Numbered from the stretch's first letter, positions 26,239 through 36,571 are shown. The stretch: 64,000 nt of DNA from Actinomycetes bacterium (GCA_025360585.1 JANYBW010000042.1:170985-234984), one strand, 5' to 3'. Notes: generated from the sequence alone by a model not told the origin. Translations and numbers: made by a program.

Positions 26239-27977
26239 GTTGGTACCTCCACGGAAATACGAATGGTTGTGCCTTTGCCAGGTGAGCTTGCGATATCGAG
26301 CATTGCGCCAACGGACTCTGCGCGTTCGCGCATGCCGATAAGCCCGTAGTGGCCGCTGCGAACTTGGCGCGGCACGAAGCCGCAGCCGTTATCAGAAAGC
26401 ATGATGGTTGCAGTCGCGCCGTCGATGCCGTAGGCGAATCGCACCGCGCTGGCACCGGAATGTTTGGCGACATTGTGCAGCCCCTCTTGGACGATTCGCC
26501 AAAGTTCTTGTTCGACGGTCGTTGGCAGTCGGGTCTCGATCCGGGCATCGGTGTGCACGACGAAGTTGTGACGCTTCTGCATGTGATCGAGGTACTTGAG
26601 CGCGATCGCGACCAGACCTTCATCTTCGGTGATCGTGGCGCGAAGGTCGTAGAGCGTGTCGCGCAGTTCCGTGACAACCTCGTGCAATACCTCGCGAAGT
26701 TCACCAAGATGCGAACGAGTTGGTGCCGTTTCGCTGAGGCACAATCGCTCCAACTCAAAGGATACGTACGCTAATGATTGAGCGATTCGATCGTGAAGAT
26801 CACGCGCGATGCGCGCTCGTTCTGCTTCGGCGCCAAGCGTTCGCAACCGCGCGAACCACATTGCGTTGTCGAGCCCCAGGGCAAAATCAGTCAACATGTG
26901 TTGAAGCGCCGCGGCGCTGTGGTCGGTGTACGAGCTCGCGGCGTCGTGTTCAATTGCAAGGAGCCCTATTACCTGGCCTCTCGCTCGTAACGCGGTGTAG
27001 ATCCCGCTGCGCGCAAACGCAGAAACGCCTTGGGTTTGGGTATGGAGATATTCGGCGATGATGAGCGGAATCGGTTGCAGTGCAGCCACGCGCAAAGGGT
27101 AGGGAAGCTCATCGTCGGTGAGCACTTGGGTTTCGCGAACGCCGTACGCGATTTCGTGATGCCAGTGTTGCGTGGCGGAATTTCGGAGGTGCAACGACAC
27201 GACATTGTTGGGCAGTGCCGCGTCGATCCGACGCCGCAGATCTGTGATGACGGCAGCCATGTCGAGCGAACTGGGCATCGATTGCGCCAACCCGTGGAGC
27301 GCGACGAGGAGATCGTTGGCCTGGGTCAGGCGAGAAACCTCGTGCATTGCTTCGTCGTGTCGGGTATCCATGTCCGCGACGGCTCGCCGGGTAATAACTC
27401 CCAAGACGCCACACAGGAGATACACGACTCCGACCAATGAAACGGATCGAGGAGCTTCGAGTGTGTCGCTTTGGAAGAGCCAGAGTGTGACCGTGGCCGC
27501 GACCGCGAGGTAGGCAAGCAAGACGGCTTGTCGCTCGGACAAGACGTAGCCAGCCAACATCAGTGGAATCGCCGGCGCAAGTACATATGGGCTTCCGAGG
27601 CCGCCGCTGGCTACAACCGCAATGCCGCATCCGACCATTTCGTACAACACAAAATTACGGTCGATGTTGACCTTCGCCTGCGCGTGGCGGAGTGTGGACG
27701 CCAATGCGATGGCGACCAGGATTGTCGTCGATGCGATATCTGTTTGGTTGTGGCCCGATCGGTAGACGACGATGGATCCCAGCCCGACGGTGACCCATCG
27801 AGCGCCCAGCGCCAGGAACGAAACGCGTTCTGCAAATCTCGCTGCAGTCGTGGCAACGGATTCGTCCGGGACGGAGACATCACGAACTGCGGGTGCAGCG
27901 AGCGCGGCGCTTGACGCGTTCGTGATGTCGGTCAATGTCATTGTGGTTCCAGCCCTTGCGTCTTCGGTGCTCGTCAC
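26235..27977 (-). CDS. NarL-family sensor histidine kinase with membrane and GAF-like domains
   Basis: 580 residues. About six transmembrane helices (residues 55-200) form the N-terminal sensor; a GAF-like domain follows (about 220-375, GLAQSMPSSLDMAAV); then a HisKA_3 dimerisation region with His395 in IARDLHDRIAQSL and a C-terminal ATPase domain (ELWRIVQEGLHNVAKHSGAS, MLSDNGCGF, GHYGLIGMRERAES). GTG 27977 is the far start; ATG 27941 (MTLTDI) with an upstream GGAA is an alternative. The signal is unknown. Divergent from coaE. Confidence 0.9.
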   Translation of the reverse strand: MTSTEDARAGTTMTLTDITNASSAALAAPAVRDVSVPDESVATTAARFAERVSFLALGARWVTVGLGSIVVYRSGHNQTDIASTTILVAIALASTLRHAQAKVNIDRNFVLYEMVGCGIAVVASGGLGSPYVLAPAIPLMLAGYVLSERQAVLLAYLAVAATVTLWLFQSDTLEAPRSVSLVGVVYLLCGVLGVITRRAVADMDTRHDEAMHEVSRLTQANDLLVALHGLAQSMPSSLDMAAVITDLRRRIDAALPNNVVSLHLRNSATQHWHHEIAYGVRETQVLTDDELPYPLRVAALQPIPLIIAEYLHTQTQGVSAFARSGIYTALRARGQVIGLLAIEHDAASSYTDHSAAALQHMLTDFALGLDNAMWFARLRTLGAEAERARIARDLHDRIAQSLAYVSFELERLCLSETAPTRSHLGELREVLHEVVTELRDTLYDLRATITEDEGLVAIALKYLDHMQKRHNFVVHTDARIETRLPTTVEQELWRIVQEGLHNVAKHSGASAVRFAYGIDGATATIMLSDNGCGFVPRQVRSGHYGLIGMRERAESVGAMLDIASSPGKGTTIRISVEVPT

Positions 27978-28037
27978 CGCAGTGCGTAGGCCACAAGGCC
28001 CACAGTCATCTATTCGGCGTGCCGGTACCCTGATGAA

Positions 28038-28064
28038 GTGAAACCGGCGGGGCGGTCTCGATAA
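28038..28064 (+). CDS. Possible 8-codon leader peptide upstream of coaE
   Basis: GTG-initiated MKPAGRSR ends in TAA whose last A is the first base of the coaE ATG (TAATG). A TACCCT box ends 5-6 bases before the GTG, so it could be translated leaderlessly and coupled to coaE. It is short and could be chance; no independent support. Confidence 0.25.
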   Translation: MKPAGRSR

Positions 28065-28681
28065 TGTCGACGCCCATGGCGATGATTGGGCTCACTGGCG
28101 GTATTGGCTCCGGAAAATCGACGGTGGCAGCCGTACTGAGGTCGCTTGGTGCCGTGGTCATCGATGCCGATCTCATTGCTCGGTCGGTGGTTGAGCCCGG
28201 CATGCCAGCGCTGGCTTCGCTCGTCGAAGAATTTGGTCCTTCGATCCTCGATGCCGACGGCGCATTGATCCGCCCGAGGCTGGCGGAATTGGCCTTCGTC
28301 AGCGATGAACGCCGCAAAGTTTTAGAAGGAATCACGCACCCGGCAATTGCTCATGAGTTCTTGCGTCAACTTGAAGCCGCGCCGGAGGGTGGGGTGGTGA
28401 TTCACGACGTTCCGTTGCTCGTCGAGAGCACGCGTGGGTACTCCTACGGTGGCGTCATCGTGGTGGAAGCGCCAGTTTCGCTACGGCTGGAGCGTCTGGA
28501 GGCGCGGGGCGTTTCCCGCGAAGATGCTCAACGGCGCATCGATCTGCAAGCGAGCGATGAGGATCGCCGAGCAGTCGCGACGTGGGTGCTGGACAACGCT
28601 GGCGAAATGGCTGCATTACGCACCCAAATCGAAGCGATCTGGCCCGCCATCCAACAAGCAACTCTTGACACAACCACCTAG
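28064..28681 (+). CDS. coaE: Dephospho-CoA kinase
   Basis: 205 residues; phosphorylates dephospho-CoA in the last step of CoA synthesis. P-loop GLTGGIGSGKST at 9-20, DAD(LIAR) of the CoA domain at 38-40, HP in EGITHPAIAHEF and VPLLVESTRG, all typical of CoaE. ATG 28064 is used; an in-frame ATG at 28076 (MAMIGLTGG) would also give a complete enzyme. Its place near rpsA and uvrB is conserved in actinobacteria, here separated from rpsA by the inserted pilus region. Confidence 0.94.
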   Translation: MSTPMAMIGLTGGIGSGKSTVAAVLRSLGAVVIDADLIARSVVEPGMPALASLVEEFGPSILDADGALIRPRLAELAFVSDERRKVLEGITHPAIAHEFLRQLEAAPEGGVVIHDVPLLVESTRGYSYGGVIVVEAPVSLRLERLEARGVSREDAQRRIDLQASDEDRRAVATWVLDNAGEMAALRTQIEAIWPAIQQATLDTTT

Positions 28682-28708
28682 ATGAATAGTTCCATCGGGT
28701 CGTCGCTC

Positions 28709-28893
28709 CCGGAGGGAGCGTCCCGTTAGGGCGGCGCCGCGGAGCAAGCCGAGTCGACTGACCAATGTTCCGGAGGGAGCGTCCCGTTAGGGCGGCGCCG
28801 CGGAGCAAGCCGAGTCGACTGACCAATGTTCCGGAAGGGAGCGTCCCGTTAGGGCGGCGCCGCGGAGCAAGCCGAGTCGAGTCGACTGACCAG
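28709..28893. repeat. 61-bp tandem repeat, three copies, upstream of uvrB
   Basis: Copies at 28709-28769, 28770-28830 and 28831 to about 28893. The first two are essentially identical. The third has one inserted A in the ccggaaggg start, a 5-base gtcga duplication and a diverged end. Each unit contains gggagcgtccc and gcggcgccgc self-complementary blocks, so each RNA or single strand can fold. It fills the space between coaE and the uvrB promoter. Not CRISPR: no unique spacers. Confidence 0.93.
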
Positions 28894-28910
28894 TTCAACC
28901 AGCAAAGAGC

Positions 28911-28933
28911 TTGTCGTACCCCCTCTGTACGAT
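28911..28933 (+). promoter_or_regulatory. Candidate uvrB promoter (partial match to mycobacterial RecA-NDp/PafBC type)
   Basis: TTGTCG at 28911 and TACGAT at 28928-28933 fit part of the published TTGTCRGTG-N8-TANNNT pattern with the exact N8 spacing; the last three bases of the first block (TAC) do not match GTG. TACGAT ends 6 bases before the uvrB ATG, so the mRNA would be leaderless or nearly so. The -10 call is firmer than the PafBC assignment. Confidence 0.45.
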
Positions 28934-28939
28934 GCGGGG

Positions 28940-30985
28940 ATGCCTGAGTTTGAGCTTGTTACTGATTTCGAGCCGTCGGGGGATCAGCCGACCGCGATCG
29001 CGGATCTTCTTGCGGGGATTGAGGCGGGCGACAAGTTTCAGACGTTGTTGGGGATTACGGGTTCGGGCAAGAGTTTCACGATTGCGAATGTGATTGCGCA
29101 GGCGCAACGGCCGACGATTGTGTTGGCCCCGAATAAGAGTTTGGCTGCGCAGTTGGCGGCTGAGTTTCGTGAGCTCTTCCCGAAGAATCGGGTTGAGTAT
29201 TTCGTGAGTTACTACGACTACTACCAGCCTGAGGCGTACGTACCGTCCTCGGATACGTACATCGAAAAAGATAGTGCGATCAATGATGAAATTGATCGAC
29301 TGCGGCACAGTGCGACGAGCGCGTTGCTGACTCGGCGTGATGTGATCATCGTTGCATCCGTGTCGGCGATTTACGGGTTGGGTTCGCCGGAGCAGTATGC
29401 CGAGAATCTGTTGATGTTGACGACGGGGGAGCAACGGGATCAGCGTGAAATCCTGACTCGCCTAGTGGATTTGCAGTACGAACGCAATGATTTTTCATTT
29501 CAGCGCAACAAGTTCCGGGTGCGCGGCGACACGATTGAAGTGTTTCCGGCCTATGAGGAACGGGCGATCCGCATTTCAATGTTTGGTGATGAGGTGGAGC
29601 GGATTTCGGTGGTCGATCCGCTAACGGGTGAGTTGTTGGAAGATGTTGGGGCGATGGCGTTGTTTCCGGCTTCGCACTACGTCACGAATATGGACCGCAT
29701 GGCGAAAGCGGTTGAGGGAATCGAAGTTGAACTCCAAGAGCGGTTGGCTGAGCTCGAAGGTAACAACAAGCTATTGGAGGCGCAGCGGTTGCGGATGCGC
29801 ACCAGCTACGACCTTGAGATGATGCGCGAAGTCGGGTCGTGTAGCGGTATTGAGAACTATTCGCGGCATCTGGATGGGCGCAGTGCGGGAGATCCTCCGT
29901 ATACGCTGCTGGACTATTTCCCCGACGATTACATCGTTGTGCTCGATGAGTCGCACGTGGCGTTGCCGCAGCTCCATGGCCAATATCTCGGTGATCGGAG
30001 CCGCAAAGACACCTTGGTTGAGCACGGTTTCCGTCTGCCGAGCGCGATGGACAATCGGCCGTTGCGCTTCGAAGAGTTTCTCGGCAAAGTCGCGCGGGTT
30101 ATTTTCATGTCGGCAACTCCCGGTCCGTACGAGTTGGAGACGTCGAATCGGGTGGTCGAACAAATTGTTCGACCGACTGGGTTGTTGGATCCGGAAGTGA
30201 TCGTGAAGCCCACGAAGGGTCAAATCGATGATCTCGTTGCTGAGATTCGTCAACGGGCAGAGATTGATCAACGAGTGTTGGTCACGACGTTGACCAAAAA
30301 GATGTCCGAAGATCTCACGGACTATTTGTTGGAGCTCGGGATCCGGGTGCGGTATCTGCATAGCGAGATCGACACGTTGGAACGGGTTGAGATTTTGCGT
30401 TCGTTACGGCTTGGTGAGTTCGATGTGCTGGTCGGTATCAACTTGTTGCGAGAAGGTCTCGATCTGCCCGAGGTGTCGCTGGTGGCAATTCTCGATGCGG
30501 ATAAAGAGGGGTTTTTGCGTTCGGGGACTTCGCTGATCCAGATGATTGGCCGAGCCGCCCGAAACGTTGACGGTCAAGTGATCATGTACGCCGACAATTA
30601 CACCGATTCGATGCGCAAAGCGATCAGCGAGACGGTGCGCCGGCGTCAGAAACAAATTGAGTACAACGCGGAACACGGGATTGATCCGCAAACGGTGCGC
30701 AAGCGGGTCACGGATATTTTGGCCATGTTGCGAGGAAGTGGAGACGGTGATGATTCCGGCGGTCGTGGCCGCGGGAGGGGCCGGGGAAATTCTCGGACCC
30801 CTCGTAAACTTGCGGCGCATCCGTTGGATCTGCCTCGCGATGAGTTGGGCCGGCTGATTCAGAGCCTCACCGACGAGATGCACGACGCCTCACGGGATTT
30901 GCGGTTCGAAGAGGCGGCCCGGCTGCGCGACGAGATTCACGAGCTCAAACGTGAGTTGCGCGAGGTCGGCGCCCTGCCGACCTAA
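28940..30985 (+). CDS. uvrB: UvrABC excinuclease subunit B
   Basis: 681 residues; damage-verification helicase of nucleotide excision repair. Walker [11 protein letters not shown] near residue 35, the beta-hairpin [16 protein letters not shown], the DESH box ([12 protein letters not shown]), helicase motifs including [30 protein letters not shown] and IGRAARN, and the C-terminal UVR motif ([22 protein letters not shown]) that contacts UvrC. A Gly/Arg-rich linker ([12 protein letters not shown]) precedes the UVR motif. Start ATG 28940 follows a TACGAT box directly. Confidence 0.97.
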   Translation: MPEFELVTDFEPSGDQPTAIADLLAGIEAGDKFQTLLGITGSGKSFTIANVIAQAQRPTIVLAPNKSLAAQLAAEFRELFPKNRVEYFVSYYDYYQPEAYVPSSDTYIEKDSAINDEIDRLRHSATSALLTRRDVIIVASVSAIYGLGSPEQYAENLLMLTTGEQRDQREILTRLVDLQYERNDFSFQRNKFRVRGDTIEVFPAYEERAIRISMFGDEVERISVVDPLTGELLEDVGAMALFPASHYVTNMDRMAKAVEGIEVELQERLAELEGNNKLLEAQRLRMRTSYDLEMMREVGSCSGIENYSRHLDGRSAGDPPYTLLDYFPDDYIVVLDESHVALPQLHGQYLGDRSRKDTLVEHGFRLPSAMDNRPLRFEEFLGKVARVIFMSATPGPYELETSNRVVEQIVRPTGLLDPEVIVKPTKGQIDDLVAEIRQRAEIDQRVLVTTLTKKMSEDLTDYLLELGIRVRYLHSEIDTLERVEILRSLRLGEFDVLVGINLLREGLDLPEVSLVAILDADKEGFLRSGTSLIQMIGRAARNVDGQVIMYADNYTDSMRKAISETVRRRQKQIEYNAEHGIDPQTVRKRVTDILAMLRGSGDGDDSGGRGRGRGRGNSRTPRKLAAHPLDLPRDELGRLIQSLTDEMHDASRDLRFEEAARLRDEIHELKRELREVGALPT

Positions 30986-31021
30986 GCGGCTCGTGAAGCC
31001 CAAACGTGTGTTCGTTGCGTG

Positions 31022-31027
31022 TACGAT
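31022..31027 (+). promoter_or_regulatory. -10 box of uvrA
   Basis: TACGAT ends 8 bases before the ATG at 31036, the spacing expected if transcription starts at the initiation codon (leaderless mRNA). No convincing -35 is seen 17 bases upstream. It supports 31036 rather than the upstream in-frame ATG at 31006 as the uvrA start. Confidence 0.5.
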
Positions 31028-31035
31028 TCTGCGCA

Positions 31036-33951
31036 ATGAACGATGAGATCGTTATCCGCGGCGCCAAAGAGCACAACCTCCGCAATGTCGATTTGACACT
31101 GCCACGCGACAAGCTGGTGGTCTTTACTGGATTGTCCGGTTCTGGCAAGTCCTCGCTGGCATTCGACACGATCTACGCCGAAGGCCAACGTCGCTATGTG
31201 GAGTCGCTTTCTGCTTACGCGCGCCAATTCTTAGGCCAGATGGACAAGCCCGATGTGGAATTTATCGAGGGGCTCTCGCCGGCGATTTCGATCGATCAGA
31301 AATCGGCGTCACGCAACCCTCGCTCAACCGTCGGAACGATTACTGAGGTCTACGACTATTTGCGGCTGCTGTATGCCCGCATTGGTAAGCCGCACTGCCC
31401 CAAGTGCGAACGGCCGATCACCCGCCAGACTCCGCAACAAATTGTTGATCGCATTTTGATGCTTGAAGACGGTACCCGTTTTCAGGTGCTCGCTCCGGTA
31501 GTGCGGGGCCGAAAAGGTGAATACGAAGGTTTGTTGAAAGAACTCGCGGGCCAAGGTTTTCAACGGGCGCGGGTTGATGGCGAAACGATCGAACTCTCCG
31601 ATGGAATTGCAGGCGGGCTTGCTCGGTATGAGAACCACACGATTGAGGTCATCATTGATCGTTTGGTTCGCCGGCCGGGTATCGAACGTCGGTTGACCGA
31701 TTCGCTCGAAACCGCGCTGCGGATTGCGGAGGGCGTCGCAGAAATCGAAATCGTCCCACCCAGTGATTCCTTGATCCAGCCCGAACCAGAAATATTGACG
31801 TTTTCGGAGCACCTTGCTTGCAACTTTTGCGGGTTGTCGTTCGATGAGCTGGCGCCGCGCAACTTTTCGTTCAACTCGCCGTACGGCGCGTGTGAGACCT
31901 GCGATGGTTTAGGTACTCGCTTCCAAGTCGATCCGGAGCTTGTTATCGGCGACGAGGATCTCTCGATCGATGAAGGCGCGATTGCTCCATGGTCCGGCTA
32001 TCGCGGCGAGTTCTTTGGTCGGATTTTGGCCACGATTGCCGAAGAGAACGATTTCTTGACCACGGTTCCGTGGAAGAAGATGAAGGCGCCGCACAAAAAA
32101 CTGGTGTTGTACGGCACCGGCAAAACCCAGATCACCGTTCGCTACAAAAATCGCTACGGGCGGCAACGCCAATACCAAACGAAGTATGAGGGCGTGATCC
32201 CTTGGTTGGAACGTCGTCATACCGAAACCGATTCTGATCGCGGACGCGAACAGATCGAGGGCTATATGCGCGAGGTGCCGTGCCCGAAGTGTTTGGGTGC
32301 TCGCCTGAAGCCAGTTTCGTTGGCCGTGACGATCGACGGGCACAACATCAATCAGATTGGCGATATGCCAATCAACGATTGTGCGACAGTGCTGCGGGGG
32401 CTCACATTGTCCGAGCGTGATCGGATGATTGCCGAGCGTGTCCTCAAAGAAGTCAATGCGCGCTTACAGTTTTTGCTCGATGTGGGCCTCGACTACCTGT
32501 CGTTGAACCGCAACTCAGGAACCCTCGCAGGGGGCGAAGCGCAACGTATTCGGTTGGCATCGCAAATCGGTAGCGGTCTCGTTGGCGTGTTGTACGTCTT
32601 GGATGAACCTTCGATTGGGCTGCACCAGCGCGACAATCAACGGCTCATCGACACCATGATGCGCTTGCGCGATCTAGGAAACACGGTCATCGTTGTGGAG
32701 CACGATGAAGACACCATTCGGGTTGCTGATCATGTGGTCGATATCGGTCCGGGCGCCGGGGAGCACGGTGGGATCGTGATGCATAGCGGCTCGGTGAAAG
32801 ATCTCTTGAAGGTCAAAGAGTCGATCACGGGGCAGTACCTGTCCGGGAAGCGCAAGATTGAGGTTCCGGCGCTGCGCCGTTCGCCGAAGGAGAACTGGAT
32901 CGCGGTTCGCGGCGCGCGCGAACACAACTTGCAAAATATTGATGCCGAAATCCCGCTGGGCTGTTTTGTTGCTATTACTGGGGTGAGTGGCAGTGGCAAG
33001 AGCACGCTCGTGAACGACATTTTGTACCGAGCGCTGATGCAGAAGATATATCGATCCAAGGATGTGCCGGGCCGCCATAAAAAGATCGAAGGCTTTGAGT
33101 TTCTCGACAAGGTCATCGACATTGACCAATCACCGATTGGTCGCACCCCGCGTTCCAACGCAGCAACGTATACCGGGGTTTTCGACAAGATTCGCAATCT
33201 GTTTGCCCAGACGCAGGAAGCCAAAGTGCGCGGCTATGCGCAGGGGCGTTTCTCGTTCAATGTGAAGGGCGGTCGTTGCGAATCGTGCCAGGGTGATGGC
33301 ACGATCAAGATTGAAATGCACTTCCTGCCCGATGTCTACGTGCCGTGCGAAGTATGTAAGGGCGCCCGTTATAACCGTGACACGCTCGACATCACGTGGA
33401 AAGGTAAGAGCATCGCGGATGTGCTCGATCTTCCTTGCGAGGCGGCGCTCGAGATTTTCCAAAATCAACCTCCGATAGCCCGGCAGTTGCAGACGTTGGT
33501 CGATGTGGGCCTCGGATATGTGCGCCTCGGTCAACCTGCCCCGACGTTGTCGGGCGGAGAAGCACAGCGGGTGAAGCTCTCGACGGAGCTCGGCAAACGC
33601 CCAACTGGCCGCACGATCTATATCCTTGACGAACCGACCACGGGCCTGCATTTTGAAGATGTCCGCCGTCTACTCGGTGTGCTGCAACGCTTGGTGGACA
33701 CGGGCAACTCCGTCTTGGTGATCGAACACAACCTCGATGTGATCAAGTGCGCCGATTGGATCATCGATCTCGGACCTGAAGGCGGTCGGGGCGGCGGGAT
33801 GATCCTCGGTGAAGGCACGCCCGAACACATTGCCAAGATTCCCGAGAGCCACACGGGTCGATTCCTTGCGCCGTTGTTGGGAATGGAAACGCCAACTTCA
33901 CCCACGCCCGCGGCCCGGGCGAAAGCCCGCAAAAAGGTCGTGGTGAAGTGA
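31036..33951 (+). CDS. uvrA: UvrABC excinuclease subunit A
   Basis: 971 residues from ATG 31036 ([18 protein letters not shown]). Two ABC ATPase modules with Walker [15 protein letters not shown] and [13 protein letters not shown], two signature blocks ([32 protein letters not shown]) and Walker [12 protein letters not shown] and [11 protein letters not shown]. Zinc sites at [17 protein letters not shown]...CETC and CESCQGDG...CEVC. Recognises bulky DNA lesions with UvrB. Lies 50 bases after uvrB, closer than in most actinobacteria. GTGA overlap with the next gene. Confidence 0.97.
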   Translation: MNDEIVIRGAKEHNLRNVDLTLPRDKLVVFTGLSGSGKSSLAFDTIYAEGQRRYVESLSAYARQFLGQMDKPDVEFIEGLSPAISIDQKSASRNPRSTVGTITEVYDYLRLLYARIGKPHCPKCERPITRQTPQQIVDRILMLEDGTRFQVLAPVVRGRKGEYEGLLKELAGQGFQRARVDGETIELSDGIAGGLARYENHTIEVIIDRLVRRPGIERRLTDSLETALRIAEGVAEIEIVPPSDSLIQPEPEILTFSEHLACNFCGLSFDELAPRNFSFNSPYGACETCDGLGTRFQVDPELVIGDEDLSIDEGAIAPWSGYRGEFFGRILATIAEENDFLTTVPWKKMKAPHKKLVLYGTGKTQITVRYKNRYGRQRQYQTKYEGVIPWLERRHTETDSDRGREQIEGYMREVPCPKCLGARLKPVSLAVTIDGHNINQIGDMPINDCATVLRGLTLSERDRMIAERVLKEVNARLQFLLDVGLDYLSLNRNSGTLAGGEAQRIRLASQIGSGLVGVLYVLDEPSIGLHQRDNQRLIDTMMRLRDLGNTVIVVEHDEDTIRVADHVVDIGPGAGEHGGIVMHSGSVKDLLKVKESITGQYLSGKRKIEVPALRRSPKENWIAVRGAREHNLQNIDAEIPLGCFVAITGVSGSGKSTLVNDILYRALMQKIYRSKDVPGRHKKIEGFEFLDKVIDIDQSPIGRTPRSNAATYTGVFDKIRNLFAQTQEAKVRGYAQGRFSFNVKGGRCESCQGDGTIKIEMHFLPDVYVPCEVCKGARYNRDTLDITWKGKSIADVLDLPCEAALEIFQNQPPIARQLQTLVDVGLGYVRLGQPAPTLSGGEAQRVKLSTELGKRPTGRTIYILDEPTTGLHFEDVRRLLGVLQRLVDTGNSVLVIEHNLDVIKCADWIIDLGPEGGRGGGMILGEGTPEHIAKIPESHTGRFLAPLLGMETPTSPTPAARAKARKKVVVK

Positions 33952-34733
33952 ATATCGCTGGGGTTGGCGCGGCAGGGGACCGTTCGGCGGTCGCATTGTC
34001 GACGGAAGCCTTGATCCAGGAGCACGACCCGTGGGAGAAACATGCGGGTTGGTGGCAGGACGGCTTCACCGAAGGCGCTGACCCTGAGTATGTCGAGCAG
34101 ATCCTGCCGCTCACGCTGGAGTATCTCACTGGCTATTCGCGCATTCTCGACATCGGCACGGGCGAGGGGCAGTCGGCTCGTGCGCTGCAAGCGTTGGGTT
34201 GCGAGGTCGTTGGCCTCGATCCCACCTTCGCCCAGGTTGTGGCCGCGGTCGAACGTGGCGGTGGTCCGGTCTATGGTCGGGGCGCGGCGGAGTGCTTGCC
34301 GTTGCGCGATGAATCGTTCGATGCCGTACTTGCCTGTTTGGTCTTTGAGCACATCCCGGATTGTGTCCCGGCGATTCGTGAAGTGGCCAGGGTCTTGAAG
34401 CCTGGTGGCCGGTTCGTCTTCTTTTTGAATCACCCTCTTTTGCAGTGTCCCGGGAGTGGTTGGATTATCGATCACATTCTTGATGAGGAATATTGGCGGG
34501 TCGGGCCGTATCTCACCGCCGACGTCGTGATGGAAGAACTCTCGCCAGGTGTGCTGCTGCCTTTTGTGCACCGCCCGATGAACGAATACGTCAACACGAT
34601 GGCCGACGCGGGCTTGCAGCTTCGCCGAATGCTCGAACCCGCGCCTCCTCAAGGCTTCATCGACAAAGCCCCTGAATACCAAGACGCGGCCACCATCCCG
34701 AGACTCTTGGTCCTTATTGCCGAAAAGGCCTAG
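33948..34733 (+). CDS. SAM-dependent methyltransferase
   Basis: 261 residues with a class I methyltransferase core: [19 protein letters not shown] (motif I), [32 protein letters not shown] (motif II region) and [15 protein letters not shown]. Similar in layout to UbiE/Methyltransf_11 proteins; the substrate is unknown. The GTG start overlaps the uvrA stop (GTGA), so it is translationally coupled to uvrA, an unusual partner. Confidence 0.88.
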   Translation: MNIAGVGAAGDRSAVALSTEALIQEHDPWEKHAGWWQDGFTEGADPEYVEQILPLTLEYLTGYSRILDIGTGEGQSARALQALGCEVVGLDPTFAQVVAAVERGGGPVYGRGAAECLPLRDESFDAVLACLVFEHIPDCVPAIREVARVLKPGGRFVFFLNHPLLQCPGSGWIIDHILDEEYWRVGPYLTADVVMEELSPGVLLPFVHRPMNEYVNTMADAGLQLRRMLEPAPPQGFIDKAPEYQDAATIPRLLVLIAEKA

Positions 34734-34965
34734 CTAGCTAGAGCGCGGAGTCAGAAGTTCTTCTTGGTAATTGGCCGGTCATGAACGCCGATTCGTGCCT
34801 CCTCGTCTTCGACGTCAGGGTTCTAGTCAAGATTGAATGCGCGGTTGGCGGTGCGAAGTCCCAGGTCATGGCGTCGTCGGTGCGCATTCAAACGCGCGGC
34901 GGGCCCTAACTACGGCTATGCCACTGGTCTCACAACACCCTGACACACAGGGCTTTGGCGGAGAT

Positions 34966-36534
34966 CTACGCGGCAGCAGTCTGGGCCTTGGGCGCGAAGA
35001 GCTGGCGCTTGCCAGTCGAATTGTTCAATGGGCCAAGTGTGAATCCTTTCGTTGATTTCATGCGATGGTGCAAGTAACACAGCCAGTTCAGATTGGCGAA
35101 TGAAGTTTCGCCACCTTTGGCGAACCCAATGTCGTGGTCGCGTTCGAGATAGTGGCGATCGTGGCATCCTTCAACGCAGCATTCACGCCCGCTCGCTATG
35201 AGCGCGGTTTGGATCTCAGCAGGCACTCGACGACCGAGGTGCGCGACCGTCGTGATGTCGCGACCCTTCTTCACGACCGCAGTGAGAAATGCCGCGCCGA
35301 GCAGTGATCGCACCCAGCCCACATCAACCGGCCCAACACCAGGAATCTCACACTGCTCACCGTCGAGGACCTCGCCGCGCACCAGCGCGGCATGATCGAT
35401 CAATATGTGCACCGTTGCGTTCACCCTTGGCGCTGCCGCGTTGGCTCGGGTGTAGGTGGCGCGCTTGATTCCGGTGCGGTCGGGCGTCGACGGATCGGTG
35501 GGTGGCTCGGTAACGTGCGGCGCTGCCGCTCCGGCTGCGGCGGAGGCGCTTGCTGAAGCTGCCGGAGCTGGGTATGCACTGCGTGCACTCCGGGAGGGGC
35601 TTGTGCCTCCAGCCCCGACGGTCGTCGACCCGTCCTTATTGTTGTTGGCGCGGGTGCTCTCGCTGTTGCTGGCGCGGGTGCTGTTGCTGGCGCGGGTGGT
35701 CTCGCGGGTGGTCTCGCTGTTGCTGGCGCGGGTGCTGTTGCTGGCGCGGGTGGTCTCGCTGTTGCTGGCGCGGGTGCTGTTGCTGTCGCGGGTGGTCTCG
35801 CTGTTGCTCTGTTTATGGCCGAAGTCATCAATCGACGATGTGGGAATTCCCACGAACGCACACAACGCGTCGGCGGCGTAACGGTCTAGCGTTTCGTGTT
35901 CAGCGCCCGAACTTCGAGCCCGAAAGATCTGTTGGACCTCCGCATCGATGTTTGCCTTCAGTAGCGCGCCAATTTCGGGTGGGAGCGCGAACCGCCCATG
36001 GAACATGCCGCCGTCACCAATCCACATCGACAAGGTTCGCTCCGCATGCATTCGCTTGCGTCGCACCGCTGCGTCTTCACCACGTGCTCGCACCCGAACG
36101 CATTCGTCTTTCAAACGTGGGAGCCCCTGCGACGCGAGACCCAAGAGCCGGGTCACTGATCCTGGATCGACAGTCGCCGCTCCGGCGATGAGCTCTGCCT
36201 CCCGGCTCGACAATGTTCCAGCAAGTACCGCCGCATCGACTTCGGGTAAGTCTCGCAACAACTCGGCGGTCGCAATTGCCCGCTTGCCTGGGCCTGCATC
36301 CGTGTGATGGGTGCGTGCAACAAATGCCGCCGCGCTGGTATCGGACGTCCGTGCGTAGCCCTGGGTTTCTTGGAGCCGCAACGCAGCTTTCGCAAGGAGC
36401 GCATCGGACAGGCGTTGAATCTTGCCCAGTGTTTCGATCATGCGCGCCGCACCGATGCCATCCAGCGCAGATGGCTCAAAACCCTGCGCGACCTCGGCGA
36501 GGCTGTGAGCTGCGGAATCCAGTAGTGGGAACAT
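34966..36534 (-). CDS. DUF222/HNH endonuclease domain protein with a low-complexity repeat insert
   Basis: 522 residues of the actinobacterial DUF222-HNH (13E12-like) family. The N-terminal DUF222 region covers about residues 20-225 (LADVAQGFEP to SAFVARTHH and RGEDAAVRRKRMHAERTL). A Ser/Asn/Thr/Arg insert follows (about 243-300). The C-terminal HNH nuclease has CCVEGCHDRHYLERDHDIGFAKGGETSFANLNWLCYLHHRMK with two Cys and the DHD-N-H pattern. ATG 36534 is preceded by a textbook promoter ending 8 bases away. The native role of this multicopy family is unclear; it may be a mobile or selfish gene. Confidence 0.87.
   Translation of the reverse strand: MFPLLDSAAHSLAEVAQGFEPSALDGIGAARMIETLGKIQRLSDALLAKAALRLQETQGYARTSDTSAAAFVARTHHTDAGPGKRAIATAELLRDLPEVDAAVLAGTLSSREAELIAGAATVDPGSVTRLLGLASQGLPRLKDECVRVRARGEDAAVRRKRMHAERTLSMWIGDGGMFHGRFALPPEIGALLKANIDAEVQQIFRARSSGAEHETLDRYAADALCAFVGIPTSSIDDFGHKQSNSETTRDSNSTRASNSETTRASNSTRASNSETTRETTRASNSTRASNSESTRANNNKDGSTTVGAGGTSPSRSARSAYPAPAASASASAAAGAAAPHVTEPPTDPSTPDRTGIKRATYTRANAAAPRVNATVHILIDHAALVRGEVLDGEQCEIPGVGPVDVGWVRSLLGAAFLTAVVKKGRDITTVAHLGRRVPAEIQTALIASGRECCVEGCHDRHYLERDHDIGFAKGGETSFANLNWLCYLHHRMKSTKGFTLGPLNNSTGKRQLFAPKAQTAAA
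35641..35811. repeat. 42-bp minisatellite inside the HNH gene
   Basis: Full 42-base units at 35663-35704, 35717-35758 and 35759-35800, with a 12-base partial duplication at 35705-35716 and diverged ends on both sides. All changes keep the frame (42 and 12 are multiples of three). It encodes a Ser-Asn-Ser-Glu-Thr-Thr-Arg / Ser-Asn-Ser-Thr-Arg-Ala pattern. Copy number is likely variable among strains. Confidence 0.92.
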
Positions 36535-36542
36535 CTGTTCGT

Positions 36543-36571
36543 ATTGTAGCTATTGATCTCGTCGCCTGCAA
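36543..36571 (-). promoter_or_regulatory. Promoter of the DUF222/HNH gene
   Basis: On the minus strand TTGCAG (36571-36566), 17 bases, then TACAAT (36548-36543), which ends 8 bases before the ATG at 36534. The box quality and spacing make this the clearest sigma-A type promoter in the window, and imply a leaderless mRNA. No ribosome-binding site is present, which agrees. Confidence 0.7.

Noticed and set aside
28709..28893. Three 61-base repeats looked at first like a CRISPR array
   Set aside because: The copies are directly adjacent with no unique spacers, and no cas gene is nearby; it is a plain tandem repeat.
35550..36191. Cys/Trp/Arg-rich open frame with CCWRGC repeats
   Set aside because: It is the reverse reading of the HNH minisatellite; the Cys repeats arise from the repeat DNA, not from selection for a metal-binding protein.
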